A stretch of 64,000 bases of DNA from Charina bottae (taxonomy: Eukaryota > Chordata > Lepidosauria > Squamata > Charinaidae): assembly GCA_023362775.1 (NCBI GenBank), contig JALMGJ010000008.1:24194501-24258500 (forward strand). Direction: 5' to 3'. The stretch's first letter is position 1. Each line of letters opens with the position of its first letter. Below the pieces are notes generated by a model. The model worked only from the letters and a program-made list of their open reading frames with translations, ran no database searches and was not told where the DNA came from. Positions 11,301 to 22,120 of the stretch are shown here, in pieces. The position numbers and the translations under genes are program-made.

Positions 11301-13128
11301 AGCATGGTTCAAACTCTGCTAGGGAGCCTTCCTTGGGCTCTAGGATTGCAGCCCGAAGCTAAGCACATTTTACCGACTGAAACGAAGGCACCACACCAAT
11401 TTATTTGGGGCTAAGCCCCGTTGACTCCATGATGTGTAACCATCTGTAGGCATGGACAGGGTTGTGTGGTGTAATTTTTAAGGCTTCTAGCAAGGTGGAA
11501 CTTTCCTGATCCAGGGTAATATATCTGTCTTTAAACAAGCTTTTAAGTGCCAGGTAAAGTGATACTTAGCTGCTGTTTTTGACAACCTTTTACATTTATT
11601 TTGATGCAGCATTTTCTTGCTACATTCATTTATTTTGTAAACTGCCTTGTAGGTTTTCAGGTTAAATGGAAGGTCAAAATAAAAGAAGGGATCACTCAAG
11701 TCTCCCATTAGCACAGTGGTCAGCTAGACATCTATGGAAAGCATTAAATACATGCAGCAACTGTTCTTTTCCAGCAACAGGCAGGAGGCTGTAGTCTTGG
11801 AGTAGGATATGTGACCGTTGGATATTTATCTATATATATTGGAAGATTGCGTCATCTGTCTTCTACACTGGCCTTTGGAAACCACCAGAATATGGGATTA
11901 GATATTTCAAAAAGATGGGAACTTCCTGATAGCACTGGGGAAGAATGGCCAGAGATTCTTCCTGGATGGAACTACAGTTTGCCTCTGAGCCTGGATTATC
12001 AGATCCTTAGAAAATCTTATTTTCTCCATCCTGTCCCCTGTGGAACAGCTGATGGGAACATAAAAAAGAAACTTTTTAATGGCTGCTCCTGCCAAAAGAC
12101 ATAGGCCTAACTCTATATTTGAGGTCCTTCTGTCAGCAAGCAAGCACATTTTATACCCAGACAAGTATCAGAGTTGTAAAGTGCCCCATTAGGTGATAAA
12201 AGCTTGTTAATTGCTTTCGTCTCAAAAGTTGTTGATACATCAAAATGGAATTTTAATATATTTTCTTGTTTTAATGGAGGCAAAATCTCTTATAAATAAA
12301 TATACAGCTGCTGCCTCAAATCTCTCTCATTTTTCTGATTTAAATAAAAAGTACCTTCAGTTAAATTTGTTTAAGACTGAAACCTGATATGTCAAGTAAG
12401 TGTAAAAGGGAAAGCAGGCAACAGGAAAGTGTTGGCTCTGCTTGGTTCAGCAAAAAAGGGTTCCCAGAACCACTTGGATCAAAATATTGTTTCTAAAAAT
12501 CAATAGTCATTACAGTACTTTTGGTTATCTTGGGATATAAATGGCTTCAGCTCCACAGACAGCTCACTTGATTCTTTTTTTCTCTCTCTCTTCTTTTTCT
12601 TATATTTCTCATTCAGAGCATATGTATATATTAATAATACACATACCACCCATCTATTGATAGATTTGTTATCTGTCAGTTTCCATTATCTTTTAGCAAA
12701 CAACTTGACCATTAATAGATTTTTTTAAAAATAGCTTAAAATACAGCTTGATTTGAACAATACATCTCTCAGAATCACATGATTCAAAGTCCAAATACTT
12801 GTCATCTAGCTATCAGTGTTTCCATAGAAATTGAATGCTATTATCCATTTATAATTTCCTGTTTGCCTTATCGTTTAATACTCCATGTCATTTTTCTGGC
12901 TCCATCAATCCAAGTAGAGGTTTGCATGAGAAAGTAACCTCCCCGATTTTAGAAACATCCAGGTGCCAGTTCAGAATCAAGCTTAGCAGAAATAAAGTAA
13001 TTTTTCCCAAACTGATCTCTGTTTTTTTCACAATCCAGAGGATCTGGAATCTAGAGCTCTCTTGATTCTTCCAAGAAAAACCTTCTGTGGCACACAGTCA
13101 GCCTCTGCTAAGAAAGACTTTCATGTTA
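11301..13128. other. No gene seen
   Basis: Unique-looking AT-rich DNA next to the CpG island. No exon recognised in six frames. Confidence 0.55.
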
Positions 13129-13562
13129 CAGGTAGTCCTTGCTTAACAATGGTAATTGGGACTGGAATTTCTGTCACTAAGCGATGCAATCATAAAGTGC
13201 AATGTCACATGACCATTCTGCTTAGCAACGGAAGTTCCAGCGTTACCATCGTTAAGTGAATCACTATGAATCATTAAGTGAGGACCTCACATGATTGCAA
13301 ATTCCGACTTCCTGCCAGCTTCCCCATTGACTTTGCTTGTGAGAAGCTGGCAGGGAAAGTTGCAAATCGCAATCACGTGAACACAGGACACTGCGATGGT
13401 CATAAATCTGGGATGGTTGCTGACACCTGGATCACAATCGTGTGGCTGTGGGGGTGCTGCAACTGCTGGAACTTTGAGACCGGTCATAAGTACTACTTGT
13501 TCAGCACCGTTGCAAGTTCAAACAGTCACTGAATGAGTGGTCATTAAACAAGGACCATCTAT
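13129..13562 (+). mobile_element. Foldback MITE (GGTAGTCCTTGCTTAAC family), copy 1
   Basis: Starts AGGTAGTCCTTGCTTAACAA and ends ATTAAACAAGGACCATCT. Internal words TTAAGTGA, TCATGTGACC/CACGTGA and TTCCCCATTGACTTTGC recur in both orientations. The same element lies at 46913-47703 and 56014-56623. No transposase. I recognise it as a common squamate DNA-transposon-derived repeat but cannot name its superfamily with confidence. Confidence 0.75.
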
Positions 13563-14837
13563 ATATCCAAAAGTGGTTGCAGGGGAAAATATATGGCCGG
13601 ATGAGCAATCCATGTATGGTTTTTAGTGGCCTGGTATGGTTGCTGTTGTGCTGGTGTAAGTGAGCAAAAGGAGAGAAAAAGGGGACAGGAAGCTGAATTC
13701 TAGCCTTGAAGTGCAGATGTACTGTCATGCAGGGTGATGAGCTGAACTGGCTGCTAGCCAGGACTGTTGTGGGGCAGATGTAGACAGTATTCCCATTGGT
13801 CCAGCCTTGTATATAGGTGTTGGGGATTAGCACCCTGCGGGGACAACCCCTCCTCAGTTGCTGGTGGACATGCTGCCAGTCTAACCCAACAAAATTGGAG
13901 AGAGAGAGAGAGAAGGAGAGGAGAAAAACAAGGACTACAAAGACAGTTGTAGAAGGGAGTGGTTGGAGAGAAAAATTGGAGAGAAAAGTTGACATGAGTG
14001 TGTGGAGCAGTTGTTGGTTCCTGGATTGTACAGGGAGAAGAAAAGTCAATGCATGGCTTCCCTGGAGGAAGAGAAACAAAGTCCCAGAGAGACGGAATCT
14101 TGATCCAAGACCCAAGACAGGAAGAAGAGAGATGGCTGGCTACAGAGTGGGTTGGAGTCCTTGTCGAAGCCCTAGTCTCTGGGGAAGGACTGGGCAGAAG
14201 ACTCCCAAGAGAGGTTCATCCCCCAATGGAAGAGCAGCAGATAATGATCAGCTGAGCAGATCCACAGATAGGAGACGAGCAGCACTGAGCACACTCATGC
14301 ATAAATCCAGCACATTCCTTCCTTTTACTCTCTCTTGATAGTCCCAGAAACTGGGGGAGGAAGATGGAGTGAAAGGGGAGGAAGTTAAGCATTTATGAGG
14401 AGAGTAAGAGGAGAACAGTCTCTGGAAGAGAAACTTAAGAAGAAACCTAACACCAGGTAGAAGCTGGGATCTTGTTGTAAATACCTATTGTAAATAGTTT
14501 TGTTGTATATAATGAAAAAGAAACATAAAGCCTCCACTGTCTTCATTTCTGTATGCCAATTGCCATCCTTGTAACCTTAAATAAACATCCAGTTCTAAAG
14601 AATCCAGTCACACCATGATACCGTGGCCTCCAGTTTTGTGGAGATGGGACTGCCAGCAGTTCCAGGAAAGTGAAGTTGCAATTCAGTAACAGGCCACTGA
14701 TTCCCCATCCTTACTGTATATCCTTCTTATGGCTGGATATCATGTTAGAAAGTTGCCCATTGCAATTCTGAATGAGAAAGAAAACAATAATATGATTACA
14801 AGCATGCAGTCTTGACATTGGATTCCAATAATAGAGG
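13563..14837. other. Unassigned; possibly an old LTR-type repeat
   Basis: Less AT-rich than its surroundings, with a GAGAGA run at 13899-13910 and a late TTAAATAAACATCC (about 14577-14590) resembling a polyadenylation signal in an LTR. No matching ends, duplication or second copy in the window. Confidence 0.4.
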
Positions 14838-14842
14838 AGGGG

Positions 14843-15179
14843 TGTCACGTATGGCCCCACCTGGGTACCATCCGCGACATGGCGCCAGCCAAGAGACACG
14901 CAGACAAAAAGTAATTGAAAGCTCTAGCCAGAACAAACAGAAAGAAGAGAATGTATATTCAGAACCATAGACAGCAACAAGCTACAAGCAAGGTGCAAGA
15001 TGAAGTTTTACAATGCTCAATGGGGAGGGGATAGGAGAGTGGGTATGTATATGTTAATCTTTGTAACCTTAATTCACTTGAAGCATTGACGTGCCTGGGA
15101 TCACTGATATAATAAAGATTCCTAACTATTCCATCATGTCTCGTGTGTGGAGTACTGATTATAACTCAGGATCATCACA
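14843..15179 (+). repeat. Gypsy 5' LTR
   Basis: 337 bp, TG...CA ends, AATAAAGATTCC polyadenylation-type hexamer near 15112. It is followed at once by a 38 bp inverted copy of its own 15050-15087 segment (at 15181-15218) instead of a normal primer-binding site. Confidence 0.88.
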
Positions 15180-15180
15180 G

Positions 15181-15218
15181 AATGCTTCAAGTGAATTAAG
15201 GTTACAAAGATTAACATA
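15181..15218 (-). repeat. 38 bp inverted copy of LTR sequence
   Basis: Exact reverse complement of 15050-15087 in the 5' LTR, placed directly after the LTR end. Confidence 0.9.
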
Positions 15219-15219
15219 A

Positions 15220-15618
15220 GAAGCAAACCAACTGCCGCCTCATAAAAAAACTGACTGTGCAATTGAATTGGAACCTGGGGCAACATTACCTAAGCCAAGA
15301 CTGTACCCATTGACTCCCAAAGAACTAGAGGCGCTGCGGGAGTTTGTAGACAAGAACTTGGAATGCGGATTCATCCGCCCAGCTAACTCCCCGATGGCCG
15401 CTCCAGAACAAAGAAAAACAGGGACCTAAGAATGTGCATAGATTACCGAGGACTAAATGCAATTTAAATGGCAAATAAGTACCCATTGTCATTAATAAAG
15501 GACATCCTGGCTCAACTATCGAAAGGAAAGATCTTCAACAAGTTGGACTTTAAGGGCAGCATATTTCAGGGTAAGAATTTGGGAGGGGGATGAATGGAAA
15601 ACAGCGTTTAACTGTCAA
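15220..15618 (+). pseudogene. Gypsy reverse transcriptase, N-terminal part, frameshifted
   Basis: One frame encodes ELEPGATLPKPRLYPLTPKE then LEALREFVDKNLECGFIRPA, the segment before the RT fingers. Stops and a frame change follow (LCIDYRGLN-like residues recognisable near 15433-15470). The RT is therefore not continuous with the ORF starting at 15619. Confidence 0.8.
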
Positions 15619-16260
15619 TTGGGCTGTTTTGAATTTCTGGTTCTCCCGTTTGGATTGAAAGGCAGACCAGGAGTGTTTATGCAAATGATTAATGAGATAA
15701 TGTATGATTTATTATACAGGGGCATGGTGATATACTTAGATGATATCCTAATATACACAGAAATGATGGATGAGTATATAGAATTGGTGAGGGAGGTGCT
15801 AAAAAGATTGGAGGAAAATCAACTGTATGCCAAACTATCGAAGTGTGAATTCCACAAGGAACATCTAGATTATTTAGGATATAGGATCTCAAACAAAGGG
15901 ATCACCATGGACCCGGGTAAGGTAAGGGCCGTGGTAGAGTGGGAACCATCTAAGACTAGGAAACAGCTTCAACGGTTTCTGGGGTTCACAAATTTCTACC
16001 ACCAATTTATTAACCACTATGCACAAACAGCATTGCCCCTTACTGATTTACTAAAGACAAAAATAAAGGGGGAGGCGGGGAGAACAGCGAAACCGAGAAC
16101 ACCCATTAAGTGGACAGCGGAATGCCAAGAGGCTTTCGAGAAACTGAAAACATTGTTCACTTCAGAGCCCATGTTAAAACATCCAGACCCCAAAAAACCT
16201 TTTATTATTCACGTAGATGCATCAGATTATTCAATTGGCGCGATATTGTTAGAGAAATGA
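15619..16260 (+). pseudogene. Gypsy reverse transcriptase catalytic core and start of RNase H
   Basis: 213-residue frame. It contains FEFLVLPFGLKGRPGVFMQM, the catalytic YLDDILIYT, YLGYRIS, RFLGFTNFYHQFI and the RNase H opening IIHVDASDYSIGAILL. The DD pair of the active site is intact. The first Met is internal to the domain, so this is the open remainder of a longer polyprotein, closed by a stop at 16258-16260 inside RNase H. Confidence 0.88.
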
Positions 16261-16689
16261 GGACAATAAATCACAGCCCTGCGCTTACCTCTCCCGCAAA
16301 TTTAATGCCACTGAACGAAGGTGGCACGTGTGGGAGAAAGAAGCGTATGCAGTTAAAGCAGCCCTAGCAACTTGGTGACACCTATTAGAGGGTACAAAAC
16401 AACAATTCCAGGTGTGGATGGATCACAAAAATTTAGAAGCTTTACAAACTCCCAGAAAACTCAATCCCAAACAGGTCAGGTGGGCTCAATTTTTCAGTCG
16501 GTTTGACTTCACACTGAAGTTTGTACAGGGGGCGGGGGGGGACTTTTTAGCAGATGCTTTATCGCACTTGCCACAACACAACAGTCAAAGAGAAGAGGTG
16601 GTAGACTCAATCATTCCAACCAGACAGAGGGGTGGGGGGGCAGCAGTCACACGAAACCAAACAAAGAAACTCATCTCAGAAGTCACAGA
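16261..16689 (+). pseudogene. Gypsy RNase H remainder and connection
   Basis: After a frameshift, 16412-16705 encodes MDHKNLEALQTPRKLN, QVRWAQFFSRFDF and DFLADALSHLP, the typical end of the Gypsy RNase H and the linker to integrase. It is interrupted near 16376 and 16705. Confidence 0.82.
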
Positions 16690-18180
16690 GTGCAGGGGGC
16701 ACTGAAGGAAGCACTGGAAGCAGATGACTGGCTAAAGGCAAACAAAGGAAGCCTCATAGAAAAACAAGGCTTTTGGTGGCAGGGAGACAAACTTTACATT
16801 CCAGATTCTTTGAGAAAGGAAATTTTAGACAGATGCCATGATGCCAAATCAGCTGGACATTTTGGATTCCTAAAAACCAGCCTCCTCCTAAGAAGGCAGT
16901 TCTGGTGGCCAAACTTAAGAGAGGATGTAGAAAACTATGCGGCCAGCTGCCAAACTTGTGCCATGGTGAAACACATAGGGGGGAAGCAGAGGGGATTATT
17001 ACAAAGGGTAGCCAACCCTACCCAACCATGGAAGCAAATATCCATGGATTTCATTGTAGACTTACTGGAAAGCCATAGAAAAATATTAATTTGGGTGATA
17101 ACTGATTTATTTTCAAAGCAAGTACATTTTGTGCCCTGCGCTAGCATCCCAACGGCAGGGCAGCTTGCCAAACTGTTTGTACAACACGTATACCAGCTCC
17201 ACGGCACCCCCAAGAGGATAATCAGTGATCGAAGCGTCCAGTTCACATCCAAATTTTGGAGAGCCTTTTTGAAATTAATGGGAATAGAACAGGGTCTGAG
17301 TTCTAGTCATCATCCATGCACAAACGGAGGCTGTGAACGATCCAACCAAGTATTAAAACAATACCTTAGGTGTTACGTAAATTATCAGCAGGACAACTGG
17401 GTAGAACTGCTTCCGTTTGCAGAGGTAGCATTCAACAATGCAGTACACCAGAGCACAGGATTTACACCATTCAAGGTAGTGAATGGCCAAGATTTTGTAG
17501 CATTCCCAGAATTACCTAAGCCTGATGAAATGACAGTCCTGCTAGATGAATGGGCTAGACATATAGCTGAGGGGTGGCCAACAATACAGAAAGCCTTACA
17601 ACACGTGAAGGAAACATACAAAGAATATGCTGATCGCAAAAGGGCTCCTGAATGGAAATTGGGAGTAGGGGATGAGCTTTTCTTGTCCACAAAATTTTTA
17701 AAGTCGTCACAACCCTCCAAAAAACTGGGTCCGAAGTTTATAGGGCCCTTTCCAATCACTAAAGTAATCAGTGGGATGACAATACAGTTACAACTTCCAA
17801 AAAACCTCAAAAGGATCCACCCAGTGTTTCACTGCAGCTTATTGAAACCAGCTAAGGAATCAGATCGGTGGCACCCGCAACAGCAAACACCAGTTCCAAT
17901 AATGATAGATGGGGAATGTCACTTTGAAGTACAGGAAATACTGGATGCCAGAGTATATAAGGGAAAATTGCAGTATCTAGTCCAGTGGAAACACCTCCCA
18001 AAATCACATTGTGAATGGGTGTATAGTTTTGATGTGAAAGCACCCCGGTTAGTAAGGGATTTTCGTAACAAATACCCGGGGAAAACCAACACAGAAGAGG
18101 GGTTAATCTTTGCGGGGGCAGAACTCGTGTGTGGAGTACTGATTACAACTCAGGATCATCACAAGGGGTCAACTTTGTGA
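16690..18180 (+). CDS. Gypsy integrase with C-terminal chromodomain, open reading frame of 496 residues
   Basis: Uninterrupted. It has the zinc-binding HHCC module (CHDAKSAGHFGFL, then ASCQTC), the integrase core with D (SMDFIVD), D (ISDRSVQF) and E (GGCERSNQ), a GPF-type segment (KFIGPFPI), and a chromodomain near residues 420-470 with YLVQWKHLPKSHCEWV. In an active element the protein joins the LTR-ended cDNA to chromosomal DNA. The last residues read through the 40 bp LTR remnant and the target-site duplication. The first Met is internal to the polyprotein. The ORF is surprisingly intact beside the broken RT. Confidence 0.85.
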   Translation: MQGALKEALEADDWLKANKGSLIEKQGFWWQGDKLYIPDSLRKEILDRCHDAKSAGHFGFLKTSLLLRRQFWWPNLREDVENYAASCQTCAMVKHIGGKQRGLLQRVANPTQPWKQISMDFIVDLLESHRKILIWVITDLFSKQVHFVPCASIPTAGQLAKLFVQHVYQLHGTPKRIISDRSVQFTSKFWRAFLKLMGIEQGLSSSHHPCTNGGCERSNQVLKQYLRCYVNYQQDNWVELLPFAEVAFNNAVHQSTGFTPFKVVNGQDFVAFPELPKPDEMTVLLDEWARHIAEGWPTIQKALQHVKETYKEYADRKRAPEWKLGVGDELFLSTKFLKSSQPSKKLGPKFIGPFPITKVISGMTIQLQLPKNLKRIHPVFHCSLLKPAKESDRWHPQQQTPVPIMIDGECHFEVQEILDARVYKGKLQYLVQWKHLPKSHCEWVYSFDVKAPRLVRDFRNKYPGKTNTEEGLIFAGAELVCGVLITTQDHHKGSTL

Positions 18181-19590
18181 GCTAATGGACACTTTTGAAA
18201 TGTGTGCTCTAACAAAATGCTGCTGTGGTGGGTGTATCCAGGTTACAGAAAGTAAATTGGTAAGTTGCTCAGTATCATTTGTTGTTACTCCCCAGGATGC
18301 TTTCTACCATCTCAGCGTATCTTTGTTTGTTCTTTTCCAAACAGGATTGGCTGCAAAGTGTCTCCAAAGAAAGCACTGGGTTGCATCCAGACATCATTTT
18401 ATTTTCTAAGGTAGGTCTGTGTAGAATCCAGAAGCTGCTTTGGATATGAAGGTTACTTATGCTTGAGGCTGGAGCTTTGTTTTGCAGTTTGCTAGCTTTC
18501 ATTGCATTTATTTTTAATTGAACAAAACTAAATCTCAGTTGGAGGTGGGAAGGCAGTGAATAAAGTGTTGCTGGATACATTGGCACCATCAGCACCAGGT
18601 GAATAAACCCTCTGACTGGCATATGCAGCAATTTTGCAATTAACAAAGTCTCCAGTGTGGAATAACAGTTTAGTCCTTCAGTGCCAGATCAAACCAGTCT
18701 ATTTTCCAAAGCATTTAAAATTTGTCTATTCTTCCCAGTAAGTTACAATGTTGTTGCTTTTTAATCTCGTTGCCAGTAAAGGTTAATAGTTGTAATGGTT
18801 TATTTTATTGTACTTTTATTGCATATCACTCTGTATCCATTAGGATGAAGAACAGGCTAGTGAATTGTAAACAAATGAATAAACCCCAAACATGCAGTGC
18901 TTTGTCAAACTTCTGATTATCAGGAATGTTTACCAATACTTTGATGTAAATGTTATGCCAGATGTAGAATGTTTTAGCCTAGATTGGGTTACTCTAGTCT
19001 TCTGCTACATATTTCTAGGTTTATAAAATTCCTTTCTATAATTCTTGGGAGTTAGAATATCTTTTAAAATAAACACTTCTTTTTCCATAACAGCAATAAT
19101 TTCACACTCCAGTTGTTCTTTCTGAAGAAGTGGCCTTTAGGTTTTACGTAACATATTTACTCTGAAATGTTACAACTACAGTATCAGTCCATAAAAACAC
19201 TTGCATCATTACCACCTACTGCCAGGTTATTTCATGCATAAAAGATATTTACATATCACAGTTAATGTTTTCCTGATATTAACCATTTTTATTCCCTTAT
19301 TTTGACTTTTCATCTCAAAAGAGAAGACTTTTTCAGTACCAACATATAACTCCTGTTGTGCCCTTGCTTTAATTATATGTGGCAAGAACTCCCTGGGTGA
19401 CTTTAGGCAGTCAATATAGCTCTGCTCAATCCCCTTCACAAAGATGAGCTTATTAGAGGAATGGTGAGATATAAATATAATACATAAATACAGCAAATAT
19501 CCTGTATAATAACCTTTATGATAGAATCCTGTCTGCACAAGCCCCACTGAATGCAGAGGGACTTAATTCTGAATGTATAGCATTATGCTG
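18169..19590. other. No gene seen
   Basis: AT-rich unique-looking DNA. Confidence 0.55.
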
Positions 19591-19610
19591 TTAATACTCG
19601 ATTAAAAATA

Positions 19611-19893
19611 TGTCTATGAAGGTTCTCAGTCATCCAGGTGGAATTGTCTGTAGCTTGAATCATGTCAACTGGATTTCTATTTTCTTAGTGGAAACGTTTC
19701 GCTCCTTATCCAAGGAGCTTCTTCAGTCTGAGCAAAGTTGGTAAGGGAATCCTAAATATGTTCACACATCTACCTAGGAACATATTTAGGATTCCCTTAC
19801 CAACTTTGCTCAGACTGAAGAAGCTCCTTGGATAAGGAGCAAAACGTTTCCACTAAGAAAATAGAAATCCAGTTGACATGATTCAAGCTACAG
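19611..19893 (+). mobile_element. Penelope-like foldback insertion with 116 bp palindromic arms and hammerhead-like cores
   Basis: Flanked by a perfect 13 bp duplication TCGATTAAAAATA (19598-19610, 19894-19906). Arms 19648-19763 and 19778-19893 are inverted copies with one mismatch seen, separated by 14 bp. In each arm, read towards the element's outer end, CTGAAGA, a stem AGCTCC...GGAGC, then (C/A)AAAC occurs. This fits the CUGANGA...GAAA hammerhead ribozyme core reported in Penelope-like retroelements. One arm has GAAAC, the other AAAAC. No protein is encoded. Confidence 0.65.
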
Positions 19894-20164
19894 TCGATTA
19901 AAAATACTCTTTCAGCAAAGCTTCCCCATTACATCTAACAATAGCTAACTAGCTATAGATACAGGATAATGGTTTGAGAAATTAAAATGCTAAAAGGAGA
20001 GAGATTCCTGTTGATTTTGAAAAATAAAGATCTATACAGAGATTAATAGCATGATCCTGAGAAGCCTTACTTAGGATGGAGTCCAACTGAGTTAGACTCT
20101 GTAGAAAGTGAGCCAAGGAATATGGGTTTAGTCATCGGTGCTTCCTGACCACCCATTCTTTAAA

Positions 20165-20273
20165 GCAGTGTTTCTCAACCTTGGCAACTTTAAGGTATGT
20201 GGACTTCAACTGCCAGATTTCCCAGCCAGCATTCTGGGGAATTCTGGGAGTTGAGGTCCACATATTATAAAGT
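20165..20273 (+). mobile_element. hAT-type palindromic MITE (CAGTGTTTCTCAACCTTGG family), truncated
   Basis: Starts CAGTGTTTCTCAACCTTGG and is cut at ...CATATTATAAAGT by the tandem-duplication junction. Complete copy at 20552. Confidence 0.82.
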
Positions 20274-20551
20274 AAATACTCGATTAAAAATACTCTTTCA
20301 GCAAAGCTTCCCTATTACATCTAACAATAGCTAACTAGCTATAGATACAGGATAATGGTTTGAGAAATTAAAATGCTAAAAGGAGAGAGATTCCTGTTGA
20401 TTTTGAAAAATAAAGATCTATACAGAGATTAATAGCATGATCCTGAGAAGCCTTACTTAGGATGGAGTCCAACTGAGTTAGACTCTGTAGAAAGTGAGCC
20501 AAGGAATATGGGTTTAGTCATCGGTGCTTCCTGACCACCCATTCTTTAAAG

Positions 20552-20690
20552 CAGTGTTTCTCAACCTTGGCAACTTTAAGGTATGTGGACTTCAACTCCC
20601 AGATTTCCCAGCCAGCATTCTGGGGAATTCTGGGAGTTGAGGTCCACATATTATAAAGTTGCCAAGGTTGAGAAACACTGCTTTACAACT
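20552..20690 (+). mobile_element. hAT-type palindromic MITE (CAGTGTTTCTCAACCTTGG family), complete
   Basis: 139 bp with ends CAGTGTTTCTCAACCTTGG and its inverse. The core GACTTCAACTCCCAG...CTGGGAGTTGAGGTC is also palindromic. Flanks CTTTAAAG and CTTTACAA match at six of eight positions, as in an old hAT duplication. Confidence 0.85.
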
Positions 20691-21732
20691 TTTTGGCATA
20701 GAAAAAAATAGTGAAATGATTGAAAAGATTACGTATAGACAGAGTGGACAAACTTCAGTCTTCAGACTATATGATGCTTTCAAGCCATCCCTCACCACCA
20801 ATTATTTATTTGGTAACTTCTGTTCACTGCAGTCATCATCTCCCTCCACCAATGTCCAGTGAGATATTGACCACCAAAAGGTTGCCCATTCTGCTCTATA
20901 GATTCAAATAAACAGTTTATTGGTTTACTTTATAATATTCATTACAAAGTATTTTAAATGAAACCTCGGGGTGAAGGGAGAATGTATCCCAAGAACACAA
21001 TCATATATTTGACATGACACTTCAATATCAGTGCTTTTGATGAAATCAAACTTCTGGCTTACTAACTTCATTGTCTTTTGTTCCTTCGCATAAAGAAGCC
21101 GTAGGGCCACTTTCAGCATAACTTTAGATTATGAGAATTTTAAGATTGAGATCTCAAGTACTATGCCATATTTCCTACAAAATCCATATATGTTTATTCC
21201 CTGGCATATTATGACTTCAGAAAAGGGGAACAAAACTGATACGAACACTGAAGTTTATAGAATATATGTAAATGGCAGTGATGCTGATTTTTAGATGAAC
21301 TTCTTTTGACTTAACTTTAACTAGGAAGTCATGGTTAGCTTAATCAATGTAAGAAATGCCCACTTCACTGTTGTGAAGGCTATTCTTTCATCCATCTATT
21401 TATTTATACCTTAATCTATAACTCACCTGATTCAACAGACCTTAGAATGCAGCTAGACCTATGCTAAGTGTGTTTGTGTTATTATAATATTATTTGTGAA
21501 TTCTATTCATTTATAATACTATTTCCGTGGTTTTGATTTAACTTTTCAAAATTCCAGAAAAATAGTATGATAGGGAATGGAGGGGGGGGAAGAATTGTTG
21601 TAGAATATTGAAATGTAATACATTTACTGTATAATCAATTTGCATAGGTAAACTAGTAAACATGGAATGCTTTTTTTTAACTTAAATTAATGGGGCTTTT
21701 AAAATGTCTTAACTGTGGAGTTTTTATATAAA

Positions 21733-21755
21733 GGTAAAGGTTCCCCCACACAATA
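21733..21755 (-). repeat. Sauria SINE 3' tip
   Basis: Only AAAGGTAAAGGTTCCCCC of the tail is present, an extreme 5'-truncated insertion (or a chance match). Confidence 0.45.
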
Positions 21756-22087
21756 CACCAAATTCTCAGACCTATATCTTAATTAAATGGGATTTATTGC
21801 CAGAAGTAAATCAGGGAACCAGGTTGGTAAAGGGTGGTATATAGGACGGCAATTTCAGTTTAGGAACAAAGCAGCCATAACAACAAAAGCCAACCATAAG
21901 CAGAACCTCACAGTAACTACAATTTATAGATATCCATTGTTAACTACATATATTAATTTAATCCTGAACTTGGATTGAGGGTTAAAGAAAGCAGTAAATA
22001 AATCAAATATTTGAAGGTACTATGAACACTATTGGGTATAAGCTGCCTTTGCTTCTGTTTGTGTGTGAATAATGAATTCTCTCTTTC

Positions 22088-22120
22088 TCTCCCTCCCTCC
22101 CTCCCTCCCTCCCTCTCTCT
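22088..22120 (+). repeat. (CCCT)n microsatellite
   Basis: Seven or so CCCT units followed by CT repeats. Confidence 0.92.

Larger units (their letters stand above)
14843..18163 (+). mobile_element. Ty3/Gypsy chromovirus LTR retrotransposon, internally deleted
   Basis: 5' LTR 14843-15179 (TGTCACG...CATCACA) and only the last 40 bp of the 3' LTR (18124-18163) survive. The whole is framed by a perfect 5 bp duplication AGGGG (14838-14842, 18164-18168). Gag, protease and the primer-binding region are missing. Reverse transcriptase, RNase H, integrase and a chromodomain follow in order. Chromoviruses are a Gypsy lineage whose integrase carries a chromodomain that targets chromatin. Confidence 0.9.
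19592..20659 (+). repeat. Tandem duplication, about 380 bp unit, first unit split by a foldback insertion
   Basis: The sequence from TCGATTAAAAATACTC at 19894 to TTATAAAGT at 20273 repeats at 20280-20659 with only about two mismatches seen by eye. The true start of the first unit is AATACTCGATTAAAAATA at about 19593, separated from the rest by the insertion at 19611-19893. Confidence 0.9.
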
